From: Ensifer adhaerens
Lineage (GTDB): Bacteria > Pseudomonadota > Alphaproteobacteria > Rhizobiales > Rhizobiaceae
Assembly (NCBI RefSeq): GCF_020035535.1
Contig: NZ_CP083349.1
Span: 2,728,001 to 2,792,000 of the forward strand
Length of the DNA stretch: 64,000 nt
Reading direction: 5' to 3'
Below, in pieces: positions 26,024 to 35,725 of this stretch (within the stretch, counting starts at the first letter, position 1; each line of letters opens with the position of its first letter). A program made the position numbers and the translations under genes. The notes under the pieces were generated by a model. The model worked only from the letters and a program-made list of their open reading frames with translations, did not search any database and had not been told where the DNA came from.

Positions 26024-28384
26024 TCAGCCCTCGGCGCGCGCCGGCATCTTCTCCCAATGTGGCGCCTCCTGGCCTGTGCTGGGCGCAGCCCCCGGCCGTC
26101 CCGAGAGATAACCCTGGATCTGCAGGCAGCCTTCCTCGGCCAGGATCTGCCTCTGCCGCTCGGTCTCGACGCCTTCGGTCACGACAGCAAGCTTGAGACT
26201 GTGGCCGAGCGCGATGATCGCACGAACAATCGCCTGAGCTGAAGGGTCCTGTTCGATGGCGGCGGTGAAGCTGCAGTCGATCTTCAGCTTGTCGAAGGGA
26301 AAGGTCTGCAGGTTGCTCAGCGACGAATGCCCGGTGCCGAAGTCGTCCATGACGATCCTGACGCCGAGGACCCGCAGGCGCACCAGCACCGCCAGCACAT
26401 CCTCGCGATTGTGCATGAGCGCCGCCTCGGTGATCTCGAGTTCCAGCCGCCAGGGATCAAGGCCAGTCCGGTGCAATATGCTTGCGACCTGATCGAAGAG
26501 ATTGGGCAGAAGGAACTGGACCGGCGAGATATTGACGGAAATCGGCAAGGGCTCGTTCCACTTTGCCGCTTCCGTGCAGGCCTGCTCCAGCACCCATTCG
26601 CCGATCTGGATGATTGAGCCGCTTTCCTCCGCGATCGGGATGAACACGTCGGGCCCGATCAGCCCGCGCTGCGGATGGTTCCAGCGCAGCAGTGCCTCGT
26701 AGCCGATGACCCTGTCACTCTGCACTTCGACCAGCGGCTGGTACTCAAGAAAGAACTGCCGACGAAGCACCGCATGGCGCAGGTCGTTTTCGATCTGCCG
26801 GCGGGTGCGCAATGCTTCGTCCATTTCCCGGTCGAAGTAGCAGGCGATCCCCTTACCGCTCTGCTTGGCGCGGTAGAGTGCCGTGTCGGCGTTGTTGAGC
26901 AACTGGTCGGCAGTCTGCCCGTCGATCGGGTAAAGCGCTGCACCTATGCTGACGCCGACGGCGGTCGGGTCGCGGTTGGTATCCATTTCCGCGGCAAACA
27001 GCGTCAGGATACGATCCGTCAACTGGCGTGCAGCCTGCGGCTGCTTGCCGCCCACCTGAACGATCGCGAACTCGTCGCCGCCGAGCCGGGCGATGGTGTC
27101 CTGCTCTCCGGCCGCTTCGCGCAGGATATCGGCAACCTTGCGCAGGATGCGGTCGCCCTCGCCATGGCCGAAGATATCGTTGACCGCCTTGAAGCGATCG
27201 AGGTCGAGGCAGAGGATCGCCAGATCCTCGCCGCGCGCCGTGGCGGCCGCCAGCGTCTGGGCGAGCCTGCGATCGAAGAAGGCGCGGTTCGGGAGGTCGG
27301 TCAGCGCGTCGTGATGGGCAAGATGCTCGATCGTGCGCTCCGCTTCCTTGCGGGCCCTCAAGTCGCGCACGAAGATCACATCGCATTCCCGCCCGCGATA
27401 CTCGATCGTCCGGCACATGAATTCGACCGGGATGGTGCGCCCATCCGCGTTGAGGAGATCGATCTCGCCGGGGCCGTCGCCGCGCCTGTGTGCCTCCAGC
27501 CCCTCCCCGCCGAAGGCGAAGATCTCCGACGGACGGCTCCCGGACAGCTGCGAAAACGTCCGACCGGTGAGGCCGGAAAAGCGCTCGTTGGCTTCGACGA
27601 TGACGCCATCGAAAACAATCGCCATGCCTTCGAGCGAAGCATTGGCGAGCCCTCTGAGGTCAGTCAGGTGCCGATCGACGAAGAGGGCGCCAAAGGCGAG
27701 CACGATCAATGTCGTGGAGGCGGCAATAACCCCTCCGGCAAGCCAGGCGGGATGGATGGTCTCGGCAACGGCGACATTGGCCTCCGGCACCAGCGTCACG
27801 CCGCTCATCGACGTGAAGTGCATGGCGCAGATTGCGAGGACCAGCAGCAGCGACGAGACGACCAGCCGCCGCAGGCTGCGCAGCGTATGAAAGGCATGAA
27901 GCGCTGTGCCCGCCAGCAATGTTCCGGCGACAACGGCCAGAAGCGTCGCCCGCGGATCGTAGGCAATGTGCCCGTGAATCTCGATCGCCCGCATCCCGGT
28001 GAAATGCATTGCCGCGACGCCGGTGCCGAGCACGAAGCCGCCGCAGGACATCGAAAGACGCGAACCACCGCCGAGGCCGATGGCAAAGGCGACCCAGGAG
28101 GCGGCGATAGCGACGATCACCGAAAGGGCCGTGCCCCAAAGACCGTAGGCAACCGGCACGCCACCATCATAGGCCAGCATCGCTATGAAATGCGTCGACC
28201 AGACGCCGATGCCGCAGGCAAGACCGCTGGCGGCAACCCAGCGACTTCGTTGACCGCCTTCGCTTCGCTGGGCACGCAGCAGCAGCAACATCGTTGCGAC
28301 GCTGCCTGCCAGGCAGACGATCGCGGCAGCTACGATAAGACGCCAATCATGGTCGTCGCGTATGCAAGCAATCACTGAAAACAT
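26024..28384 (-). CDS. MHYT-PAS-GGDEF-EAL c-di-GMP signalling protein
   Basis: A 786-residue membrane protein. Residues 1-235 form an MHYT sensor with seven helices and repeated His-containing motifs (STHFIAM 63-69, AMHFTGM 125-131, AMHFTSM 187-193), proposed to bind copper and sense O2, CO or NO. A PAS domain spans about 245-345, GGDEF 350-520 with an intact RLGGDEF (433-439), and EAL 530-780 with EALLRW (563-568), DDFGTGHSSL and EGVETERQ intact. Both catalytic domains look competent, while the RxxD inhibitory site is not kept (GEQD). The start at 28384 has GGGAG upstream; a GTG at 28408 is less likely. It probably switches c-di-GMP level with a gas or redox signal. Confidence 0.92.
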   Translation of the reverse strand: MFSVIACIRDDHDWRLIVAAAIVCLAGSVATMLLLLRAQRSEGGQRSRWVAASGLACGIGVWSTHFIAMLAYDGGVPVAYGLWGTALSVIVAIAASWVAFAIGLGGGSRLSMSCGGFVLGTGVAAMHFTGMRAIEIHGHIAYDPRATLLAVVAGTLLAGTALHAFHTLRSLRRLVVSSLLLVLAICAMHFTSMSGVTLVPEANVAVAETIHPAWLAGGVIAASTTLIVLAFGALFVDRHLTDLRGLANASLEGMAIVFDGVIVEANERFSGLTGRTFSQLSGSRPSEIFAFGGEGLEAHRRGDGPGEIDLLNADGRTIPVEFMCRTIEYRGRECDVIFVRDLRARKEAERTIEHLAHHDALTDLPNRAFFDRRLAQTLAAATARGEDLAILCLDLDRFKAVNDIFGHGEGDRILRKVADILREAAGEQDTIARLGGDEFAIVQVGGKQPQAARQLTDRILTLFAAEMDTNRDPTAVGVSIGAALYPIDGQTADQLLNNADTALYRAKQSGKGIACYFDREMDEALRTRRQIENDLRHAVLRRQFFLEYQPLVEVQSDRVIGYEALLRWNHPQRGLIGPDVFIPIAEESGSIIQIGEWVLEQACTEAAKWNEPLPISVNISPVQFLLPNLFDQVASILHRTGLDPWRLELEITEAALMHNREDVLAVLVRLRVLGVRIVMDDFGTGHSSLSNLQTFPFDKLKIDCSFTAAIEQDPSAQAIVRAIIALGHSLKLAVVTEGVETERQRQILAEEGCLQIQGYLSGRPGAAPSTGQEAPHWEKMPARAEG

Positions 28385-28513
28385 AAGCGTCTCCCGCGTC
28401 ACGGTCACATTGACAAGGAGTCGCTAAATAACTGTAAATTGTACTTGCTTGGATGTTCGCCCTCGATACAACCCCAAAAATGGTTGTGCCTGACGATGCA
28501 CCTCGACCGTGTG

Positions 28514-29728
28514 TCAAGAATGGCCGGTGGCGGCAATCTCGCCATCGATGGCGCCCAGCGCCCGCTCCAGATGCCCCTCGAAGACGAGGCGTTGTTCGTC
28601 GAGCACGACCGATATTTCGGGAGCGCCCTGGAGCCGGACTTGCATGGACTGCGCAAGTCCCTCCTCAATCCCCGGAAGCATGAGATCGAAATAGCGGATG
28701 CCGGGCCCGGTAACGTGTACAGGCATGCGCTCGTAAAGGCTCAGCATACGCGAGATGCCGTTACCGAGCGCGATGCCCGCCTGGCGGAACGCGTAGCCAG
28801 CCATGCGGTGGCCCTGCCGGGCGCTCGCGGCAATCTTGTCGAGTTCGGCGACCGGAACGAATTTGGCGGGAATGGTATCGGCCGGCACCTCGAAGGCAGC
28901 CCGCAGAATTCCATAGAAGCCGGCCGCAGCTTCGATGCAGCCATAGGCGCCACAGCGGCAAAGGCCAGCCGATGGCGCGTGCAGCATATGACCGAAGTTC
29001 GGTGCGCTGACATCCATCTCGCCGCTTTGGCTTTTGCGGGCAACGCCAAGCCCGATGCTATGACCGAGAGAGATCGCCGCAAGCGCCCTGAAGGCGCCCT
29101 CCGGCTTGCGCGCGGCTTGCGCTGCAAGCGCCTGCGCAACCAGCAGCGTCTCGTTGCTCAGCATGACTTTCGCCCGCCATTGCGGTGCAAGCAGCGCGGC
29201 GAAATCCAGTTCTTCCCGCCCAAAGACCGGCGACCACAGAAGCCGCGCGGCCTCGTTATCCACGAGCCCCTTGCTGCTGATCGATACGGCGAGCACCCGA
29301 TCCCGCTCCAGCCGCGAACGCTGCAGCAGGCGTTCGAGCGCATCCACGAATGCGCGGGCGAAGGGAACCGTGCCGCGCTCGTCGTGATTTCGCATTTCGT
29401 CGAAACGGTCGAGCAGGGTGCCGCCATAGTCGACCAGAGAGTACTGCACGATGTCGGAGGAGATCCTGACGACCACGAGATGGCCATGGTCCCGGCGCGG
29501 CGTAAAGAGCACACGTGGCCGCCCTCGCCCGCCCTGAACCTGTTGCTCGGCCTTGGCGAGTATGCCTGCTTTTTCCAGCTCGGCCGTGATCGCCGAAACC
29601 GTCGCAGAGGCAAGGCCGGTCTCGGCCGAGATTTCCGTATGGGAGAGATTGCCGGCACGCCTGAGCGCGGCCAGGACCAGCGCGCTGTTTTGCTGACGCA
29701 CGAGCTCAGTGCTGGATTTGGTCAGCAT
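28514..29728 (-). CDS. xylR: ROK-family repressor, XylR-type
   Basis: A 404-residue ROK regulator. Residues 1-75 are a MarR-like winged helix (NLSHTEISAETGLASATVSAITAELEKAGIL). The rest is a sugar-kinase-like domain with the ROK zinc motif in GLCRCGAYGCIEA near residue 250 and the preceding His in FGHMLH. It is divergent from xylF, and two strong palindromes lie in the 347-bp space between the genes, one about 120 bp from each start. By analogy with rhizobial and Bacillus XylR proteins it should repress the transporter and itself and release DNA on binding xylose. The ligand assignment is from context. Confidence 0.87.
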   Translation of the reverse strand: MLTKSSTELVRQQNSALVLAALRRAGNLSHTEISAETGLASATVSAITAELEKAGILAKAEQQVQGGRGRPRVLFTPRRDHGHLVVVRISSDIVQYSLVDYGGTLLDRFDEMRNHDERGTVPFARAFVDALERLLQRSRLERDRVLAVSISSKGLVDNEAARLLWSPVFGREELDFAALLAPQWRAKVMLSNETLLVAQALAAQAARKPEGAFRALAAISLGHSIGLGVARKSQSGEMDVSAPNFGHMLHAPSAGLCRCGAYGCIEAAAGFYGILRAAFEVPADTIPAKFVPVAELDKIAASARQGHRMAGYAFRQAGIALGNGISRMLSLYERMPVHVTGPGIRYFDLMLPGIEEGLAQSMQVRLQGAPEISVVLDEQRLVFEGHLERALGAIDGEIAATGHS

Positions 29729-29838
29729 GAGACGTCCCTGTCAGTGGCGGATCCTTCGAACACATGCCCCTCCCAAAGCATCTGTTGAGCGGCAAGACAA
29801 GGCGCGGAACACCTTGTCGACAGCCTTGTGGCTCCGAT

Positions 29839-29857
29839 TTTCTCGACGGTCGAGAAA
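29839..29857. promoter_or_regulatory. XylR-type operator 1 (19-bp palindrome)
   Basis: TTTCTCGACGGTCGAGAAA is a perfect inverted repeat with one central base. It is centred 120 bp upstream of the ROK gene start and matches operator 2 over its whole length apart from the centre. Confidence 0.8.
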
Positions 29858-29947
29858 CAACGGACGCGGCCGCTCGCGAAGCACTTTGCTGATGCCGCAA
29901 CCACCGCGTTCACGCCGTGTTGACAGCCTCCAAAATCCATGACATTC

Positions 29948-29970
29948 ATTTTCTCGACTGTCGAGAAAAT
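29948..29970. promoter_or_regulatory. XylR-type operator 2 (23-bp palindrome)
   Basis: An 11-bp arm ATTTTCTCGAC, a central T, and the exact inverse arm form a perfect 23-bp palindrome. Its centre is 117 bp upstream of the xylF start and 111 bp from the centre of operator 1. Confidence 0.85.
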
Positions 29971-30075
29971 AATTCCGCACCCTGTAGCGGGACGATCTAC
30001 GGCAGCGTTCCAAGGCTGGCGGAGGATGGTGCGGGAGGTTCGCACGCTCGGCTGGCCCTCACTCGGGAGGATGAA

Positions 30076-31113
30076 ATGAAATCCGTTTTGAAGCTGATGG
30101 CAGGTGTTGCCGTCATCGTTTCCCTGCATTCCGTTGCCCAGGCGAAGGACCTGGTCGTCGGCGTTTCCTGGTCCAACTTCCAGGAAGAGCGCTGGAAAAC
30201 CGACGAAGCTGCCATCAAGGCAGCCCTCGAAGCATCCGGCGACAAGTACATCTCCGCTGACGCACAGTCGTCCGCCGCCAAGCAGCTGACCGACATCGAG
30301 TCGCTGATTGCCCAAGGCGCCAATGCACTGATCGTGCTTGCCCAGGACAGCGACGCCATCGGCCCGGCGATCGAAAAGGCTGCCGCTGAAGGCATCCCGG
30401 TCGTCGGCTACGACCGCCTGATCGAAAACCCGGCGGCCTTCTACATCACCTTCGACAACAAGGAAGTCGGCCGCATGCAGGCCCGCGAAGTGTTCAAGGT
30501 GAAGCCGGAAGGCAACTACGTCTTCATCAAGGGCTCGTCTTCCGACCCGAACGCCGACTTCCTCTTCTCTGGACAGATGGAAGTGCTGAAGGAAGCTGTC
30601 GACGCCGGCAAGATCAAGGATGTCGGCCAAGCCTACACCGACGGCTGGAAGCCTGAAAACGCCCAGAAGAACATGGAGCAGTTCCTGACCGCCAACGACA
30701 ACAAGGTCGATGCGGTTGTCGCCTCCAACGACGGCACTGCCGGCGGCGCGATCGCGGCTCTCGATGCGCAGGGCCTCGCAGGCTCCGTTCCGGTCTCCGG
30801 CCAGGACGCGGACAAGGCGGCGCTGAACCGCGTCGCTCTCGGCACGCAGACCGTCTCGGTCTGGAAGGACAGCCGTGAACTCGGCAAGCGCGCTGCAGAA
30901 GTCGCCGTCGAACTTGCCGGTGGCAAGAAGATGGAAGAAGTCTCGGGCGTCACCACCTTCAACGGTGGCCCGAAGGGCGTGGCCATGCAGTCGGTCTTCC
31001 TGGCACCGCTGCCGATCACCAAGGACAACCTGAACGTCGTCATCGACGCGGGCTGGATCTCCAAGGCTGAAGCCTGCCAGGGCGTCAAAGGCGACGTCGC
31101 GGCCTGCAAATAA
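30076..31113 (+). CDS. xylF: D-xylose-binding periplasmic protein XylF
   Basis: A 345-residue periplasmic binding protein. The signal peptide is [23 protein letters not shown], giving a mature start [21 protein letters not shown], a XylF hallmark. Further matches are [40 protein letters not shown] and the two Cys near the C terminus ([14 protein letters not shown]). The start at 30076 has CGGGAGG six bases upstream. It is the first gene of xylF-xylH-xylG, and a 14-bp hairpin follows it. It binds D-xylose in the periplasm. Confidence 0.92.
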   Translation: MKSVLKLMAGVAVIVSLHSVAQAKDLVVGVSWSNFQEERWKTDEAAIKAALEASGDKYISADAQSSAAKQLTDIESLIAQGANALIVLAQDSDAIGPAIEKAAAEGIPVVGYDRLIENPAAFYITFDNKEVGRMQAREVFKVKPEGNYVFIKGSSSDPNADFLFSGQMEVLKEAVDAGKIKDVGQAYTDGWKPENAQKNMEQFLTANDNKVDAVVASNDGTAGGAIAALDAQGLAGSVPVSGQDADKAALNRVALGTQTVSVWKDSRELGKRAAEVAVELAGGKKMEEVSGVTTFNGGPKGVAMQSVFLAPLPITKDNLNVVIDAGWISKAEACQGVKGDVAACK

Positions 31114-31146
31114 ACCGCATCAGCAGAGCTGAGCGCTGACTTCAGA

Positions 31147-31179
31147 CAAGCGCCGCAACGCAACCCGTTGCGGCGCTTG
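31147..31179 (+). terminator. Hairpin between xylF and xylH
   Basis: A perfect 14-bp stem, CAAGCGCCGCAACG with its inverse, around a 5-base loop lies 33 bases after the xylF stop. No T-run follows, so mRNA 3'-end protection of the xylF message is more likely than full termination. Confidence 0.7.
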
Positions 31180-31341
31180 CGCAAGGTGCGTGCCGGGCGG
31201 ACAATGCCCTCCGCACGACCGGCGCAGCCTAACGAAACCGCTCGATCTCTGCCGTCGCACCGGACTTGTCGCGTCGATCCCGGCTCCTGGTGCCACCTGG
31301 CGCGACGACATCAACACAAAAAAGTGGGGGAAGGCACGTCC

Positions 31342-32667
31342 ATGGCCGACATCACACAAGGCAACACGCAGGGCGCACAAGCAAACCGCGCCCGCACAGC
31401 GGACGAAAACCCGGTGAAGCGCTTCTTCCGCGCCACCGAAATCGACACCCGACTGCTCGGCATGGTCGGCGCCCTCGTCATCATCTGGATCGGATTCCAG
31501 ATCATGACCGGCGGCCTGTTCCTGACCCCGCGCAACCTGTGGAACCTGACTGTCCAGACCTCCTCCGTCGCCGTGATGGCGACCGGCATGGTGCTGATCA
31601 TCGTCACACGCAACATCGACCTCTCCGTCGGCTCCGTGCTCGGCTTCTGCGGTATGGTCATGGGGGTCATGCAGGCGAAATTCCTGCCGCAATATCTCGG
31701 CCTGGAACATCCGGCCATCTGGATCATCACGCTCTTGAGTGGCATCGCCGTCGGTGCTGCCATCGGCGCGCTGCAGGGCTCGATCGTCGCCTTCCTCAAC
31801 GTGCCCGCCTTCATCGTCACGCTCGGCGGCCTGCTCGTCTGGCGCGGCGCCACCTGGTTCGTGACCAGCGGCCAGACCGTTGCGCCGATGAACGCCACCT
31901 TCCGCCTGATGGGCGGCGGCACCGAAGGCTCGATCGGCGCCACGGCAAGCTGGATCGTCGGCATCCTCGCCTGCATTGCCATCGTCGCCGCCATCCTCAA
32001 TTCCCGCAAGCAGCGCAAGCGCTTCCGCTTCCCGCTGCGTCCGGTCTGGGCGGAGTATTTCCTGGCGATCCTCGGCTGTGTCCTGGTGCTCGGCGCAATC
32101 ACTGTTGCCAACAGCTACTACTGGCCGACCAACATCGCCCGCAAATATGCCGACGCCAACGGCATCGCCTGGCCGGAAGGCGGACTGCAGATCTCGCACG
32201 GCATCGCCATTCCGGTGCTCGTCGCCATCGCCGTCGGCATCGTTATGACCTTCATCGCCACGCGCCTTCGCTTCGGCCGCTATGTCTTCGCGCTCGGCGG
32301 CAACCCGGAAGCAGCCGAACTTGCCGGCATCAAGACGCGCTGGGTCACCGTCAAGATCTTCACGCTGATGGGCATTCTGTGCGCCATCGCCGCGGCAATC
32401 TCGACCGCCCGCCTCAACGCGGCGACCAATGCGCAAGGGGAACTCGACGAACTCTACACGATCGCCGCCGCGGTCATCGGCGGCACGTCGCTTGCCGGCG
32501 GTGTAGGCACGATCGCCGGCGCCATGATCGGCGCGCTCGTCATGCAATCTCTACAGTCGGGCATGGTGCTGCTCGGGATCGACAGTCCGTTCCAGCGCAT
32601 CGTCGTCGGTGTGGTTCTCGTCGTCGCCGTCTGGCTCGACACCGTCTACCGCGCCCGCGCCAAGTAA
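31342..32667 (+). CDS. xylH: Xylose ABC transporter permease XylH
   Basis: A 441-residue permease of the XylH/RbsC type with about ten to twelve membrane segments. Markers are ITRNIDLSVGS-like VTRNIDLSVGSVLGFCGMVMG, PAFIVTLGGLLVWRGATWFVTSGQTVAPM and FALGGNPEAAELAGIKTRWV. Length and the long insert around residues 210-290 (Arg/Lys-rich RKQRKRFRF, then a helix) are typical of XylH and longer than ribose permeases. GGGGGAAGG precedes the ATG. It is 228 bp downstream of xylF and 12 bp upstream of the ATPase gene. Confidence 0.92.
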   Translation: MADITQGNTQGAQANRARTADENPVKRFFRATEIDTRLLGMVGALVIIWIGFQIMTGGLFLTPRNLWNLTVQTSSVAVMATGMVLIIVTRNIDLSVGSVLGFCGMVMGVMQAKFLPQYLGLEHPAIWIITLLSGIAVGAAIGALQGSIVAFLNVPAFIVTLGGLLVWRGATWFVTSGQTVAPMNATFRLMGGGTEGSIGATASWIVGILACIAIVAAILNSRKQRKRFRFPLRPVWAEYFLAILGCVLVLGAITVANSYYWPTNIARKYADANGIAWPEGGLQISHGIAIPVLVAIAVGIVMTFIATRLRFGRYVFALGGNPEAAELAGIKTRWVTVKIFTLMGILCAIAAAISTARLNAATNAQGELDELYTIAAAVIGGTSLAGGVGTIAGAMIGALVMQSLQSGMVLLGIDSPFQRIVVGVVLVVAVWLDTVYRARAK

Positions 32668-32679
32668 GGAGTACGATCC

Positions 32680-33465
<786 letters not shown>

Positions 33466-33472
33466 TGCAATT

Positions 33473-33505
33473 CTCGGCGGCGCGCCTCAACGGCCCGCCG
33501 CCGAG
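33473..33505 (+). terminator. Hairpin after xylG
   Basis: A 10-bp stem built on CTCGGCGGC and GCCGCCGAG follows the xylG stop by seven bases. Only a short pyrimidine stretch follows, so it is a weak intrinsic terminator. Confidence 0.5.
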
Positions 33506-33663
33506 CACTTTCCGCGACACCGCAGATGACGGGCGCGCGGTTGCATTTTCGTAGGCAACCGCAAATTCCCCTGCGAACTCCGCCATTTCACCATTGATGC
33601 GGCGCCAAAGCTAAGCTATGAACCGCTTCACAGCCTGCTTCGGCGGCCTTGCCGCCAACGGAT

Positions 33664-33740
33664 GCACCCGTAGCTCAGCTGGATAGAGTGTTGGATTCCG
33701 ATTCCAAAGGTCACAGGTTCGAATCCTGTCGGGTGCGCCA
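33664..33740 (+). tRNA. tRNA-Arg (anticodon CCG)
   Basis: A 77-base cloverleaf can be folded: acceptor GCACCCG with CGGGTGC (7 bp, perfect), D-arm GCTC-AGCTGGATA-GAG, anticodon stem TTGGA/TCCAA around the loop TTCCGAT (anticodon CCG, codon CGG), T-arm with GGTTCGAATCC, discriminator G and encoded CCA. Confidence 0.95.
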
Positions 33741-34001
33741 TTTCTGCCGAATATACGACTTTCTGCGATCACCTACGTGATTGCTACAGCGACGTTTGTG
33801 CGCCCAATAAGACGCGCAGCGCTGTCGGACGCGCCGTAGGCGAAAGACGCGCTTCGCCCGAAATAGCAAGTTTGAAAAACCCCCGCAGCGGCTTAAACTC
33901 GCCGACCGAGCTTCCAGCAGGAAGTTCGTCCGCCCTTTCCTGACCCGCCGACCGAACATACGGATATCGTTCGGGAAAGTAACTTCCCCTGGAGGTGTGG
34001 C

Positions 34002-34697
34002 ATGCCCAACAAACCCAGCATTGTCTTCGCACATGGCCTTTGGGCCGACGGATCCTGTTTCAGCAAGGTCATCGAACTGCTGGTTGCCGACGGCTACGAA
34101 GTGATCGCGACGCAAAACCACTTGAATACCGTCGCCGACGACGCCGCGGCGGTTCACACGTCGCTGGGCCGCGTGCACGGTCCGGTCGTTCTGGTCGGAC
34201 ATTCCTATGGAGGGACCGTCATCACCGCTTCGGGCACCGATGATCGTGTCAAGGCGCTCGTCTATATCTGTGCGCTGGCGCCGGAGAACGGCGAAACGTC
34301 GGCGGCCGACCAGGCGAAATTCCCCCAGACCCCCGTCTTCCAGCATATCGAGGTGGTAGACGGCCGGCTGTTTCTTCGTCCTTCGGGGATCCCGGAATTC
34401 GCAGGCGATCTGCCCGAAGCGGAGCAGAAGCTCGTATGGGCCACGCAAATGGGGCCGCTGGCGGACCTGTTCGATCAACCCGTTCCGGGTGCGGCGTGGA
34501 AAACAAAGCCGACATACTACATCGTCGGTAGCGAGGACCGGACAGTCCAGCCCGACCTTCAACGCTTCCTCGCCAAGCGCATGAATGCAAATGTGACGGA
34601 ACTGGCCTCCAGCCACGTCCCGATGTTGTCTCAACCCCGCCGGGTCTACGAGGTGATCCGCGAGGCCGCCGACGGTGTGCAGCGATCGGCCGGATAA
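34002..34697 (+). CDS. Alpha/beta hydrolase (EstC-like esterase)
   Basis: A 231-residue soluble alpha/beta hydrolase. The oxyanion-region motif is VFAHGLWADGSC (8-19), the nucleophile elbow is GHSYGG (67-72), the acidic residue probably lies in VGSEDRTV, and the catalytic His in SSHVPMLSQP near the C terminus. The family includes pyrethroid- and salicylate-type esterases; the natural substrate is unknown. GGAGGTG precedes the ATG. It lies 261 bp downstream of tRNA-Arg as a single gene, followed by a truncated NTF2-like gene. Confidence 0.87.
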   Translation: MPNKPSIVFAHGLWADGSCFSKVIELLVADGYEVIATQNHLNTVADDAAAVHTSLGRVHGPVVLVGHSYGGTVITASGTDDRVKALVYICALAPENGETSAADQAKFPQTPVFQHIEVVDGRLFLRPSGIPEFAGDLPEAEQKLVWATQMGPLADLFDQPVPGAAWKTKPTYYIVGSEDRTVQPDLQRFLAKRMNANVTELASSHVPMLSQPRRVYEVIREAADGVQRSAG

Positions 34698-34814
34698 AGT
34701 CTGCCTGCCGTTCCGTTCGATTTTTGACAGGCACTGGGTGAGGCAAGCGGGCGCCGTCGAATGACGCGGCCATATTTCCAAGAGTTTGGACGGCGCTTCG
34801 GGCGGTGGCTGTAG

Positions 34815-35105
34815 CGCCCTCAGGATGCGCATGAACAAGCCGTGTTCCGTCTTCCAGCGCTACGTCGGGGCGCGATCGCAGTCGGACATATCAACTACCG
34901 GCATTGGGAGCCCGAAACCATCGCTGTGCGGCTGCATGGAGACTGCGCCGTGATCCGTTGTCGCGCACAGCTTGAAGTGATCTTCGGCGGGCGTAAGGTA
35001 CCGCTCAGTGCCTACTGGCACACGGACAAGTATGAACGCGGGCAATGGATGGTGGCCTGGTCACAGGCTACTGCCGTTCATAGCGAACGGCCCACCCGTT
35101 CCTGA
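34815..35105 (+). pseudogene. Truncated NTF2/SnoaL-like (DUF4440-type) gene
   Basis: The frame encodes the C-terminal half of an NTF2-like protein: HINYRHWEPETIAVRLHGDCAVIRCRA and AYWHTDKYERGQWMVAWSQAT are the last four strands of the cone-shaped fold. Intact proteins are about 120-130 residues; here an in-frame TAG at 34812 leaves at most 96 codons, and the first helices are absent. A GTG at 34842 could still start an 87-residue protein, without a good ribosome-binding site. I read it as a decayed remnant downstream of the esterase gene, though a short functional protein is not excluded. Confidence 0.55.
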
Positions 35106-35170
35106 AGCCCTTGCCATGAACGCGAAGGGTCCGATCTCGGCTCGCGGAGAGACGCCGGGGCGACGCGCGA

Positions 35171-35725
35171 TCAGAGCGTGTCGCGCTCCGTGCGCAGATT
35201 GGAGACGACACGGCGGTTCTGCACCTTGCAGGAGCGCTCCGTGCAGTCGCGAACCTCGCGGTCGTTGCCGTAACCCTTGGCCCACATGCGATTGGGGTCC
35301 ACGCCCTTCGAGGCAAGATAGGCCATCGCCGCATCGGCCCGCTTCTGCGACAGCGTTTCCATCTTCGAGGCGGAACCGCTGTCGTCGGAGAAGCCCTGCA
35401 GCTTGACCAGCCAGCGCGGGTTGCTGTTGAGCCAGATCGCCTGCTTGTCCAAGGTCGCCTTGGCGACGGGATCGAGCGCGGCCGAATCTTGCGTGAAATA
35501 GGTTCGCCGGCCGACATTGAGGATGAAATCCTCTTCGGTGCCGGCCGAGACAGTCTCGAAGCCCGGCGCCGGATCATCGGTTTTTCCGGTCATCGGCACC
35601 GCGGCCGGCTCTTCGACGGCGGCGATCTCGGTGGTGTTGCAGGCGGTCAGCGTCAGTAGAATGGCGGCAGCGGAAAGCAGCCTCGTCAGTCCGGTCATAG
35701 CAGGCTTCAAGGTGATATTCCTCAT
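35171..35725 (-). CDS. OmpA-domain lipoprotein
   Basis: A 184-residue lipoprotein with signal peptide ending in the lipobox LTAC (acylated Cys29). Residues 75-180 form an OmpA/Pal-type peptidoglycan-binding domain (RRTYFTQDSAALDPVAKATLDKQA; LQGFSDDSGSASKMETLSQKRADAAMAYLASKGV; GNDREVRDCTERSCKVQNRRV). It would anchor the outer membrane to peptidoglycan. Two extra Cys in DCTERSC may form a disulfide. Its ATG overlaps the stop of the L,D-transpeptidase by four bases, so a cell-wall enzyme and a wall-binding lipoprotein are made together. Confidence 0.88.
   Translation of the reverse strand: MRNITLKPAMTGLTRLLSAAAILLTLTACNTTEIAAVEEPAAVPMTGKTDDPAPGFETVSAGTEEDFILNVGRRTYFTQDSAALDPVAKATLDKQAIWLNSNPRWLVKLQGFSDDSGSASKMETLSQKRADAAMAYLASKGVDPNRMWAKGYGNDREVRDCTERSCKVQNRRVVSNLRTERDTL

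Noticed and set aside
26675..28378. A 567-codon plus-strand frame
   Set aside because: Antisense to the GGDEF-EAL gene, whose catalytic motifs are all intact.
28469..28490. Possible terminator after the ROK gene (ACAACC ... GGTTGT)
   Set aside because: The stem is only six base pairs with a loose loop and no T-run, too weak to list.
33711..34838. A 375-codon minus-strand frame ending in the tRNA
   Set aside because: It starts inside the complement of the NTF2-like remnant, covers the esterase gene in antisense and reads through tRNA-Arg (WRTRQDSNL is the usual translation of a tRNA 3' half).
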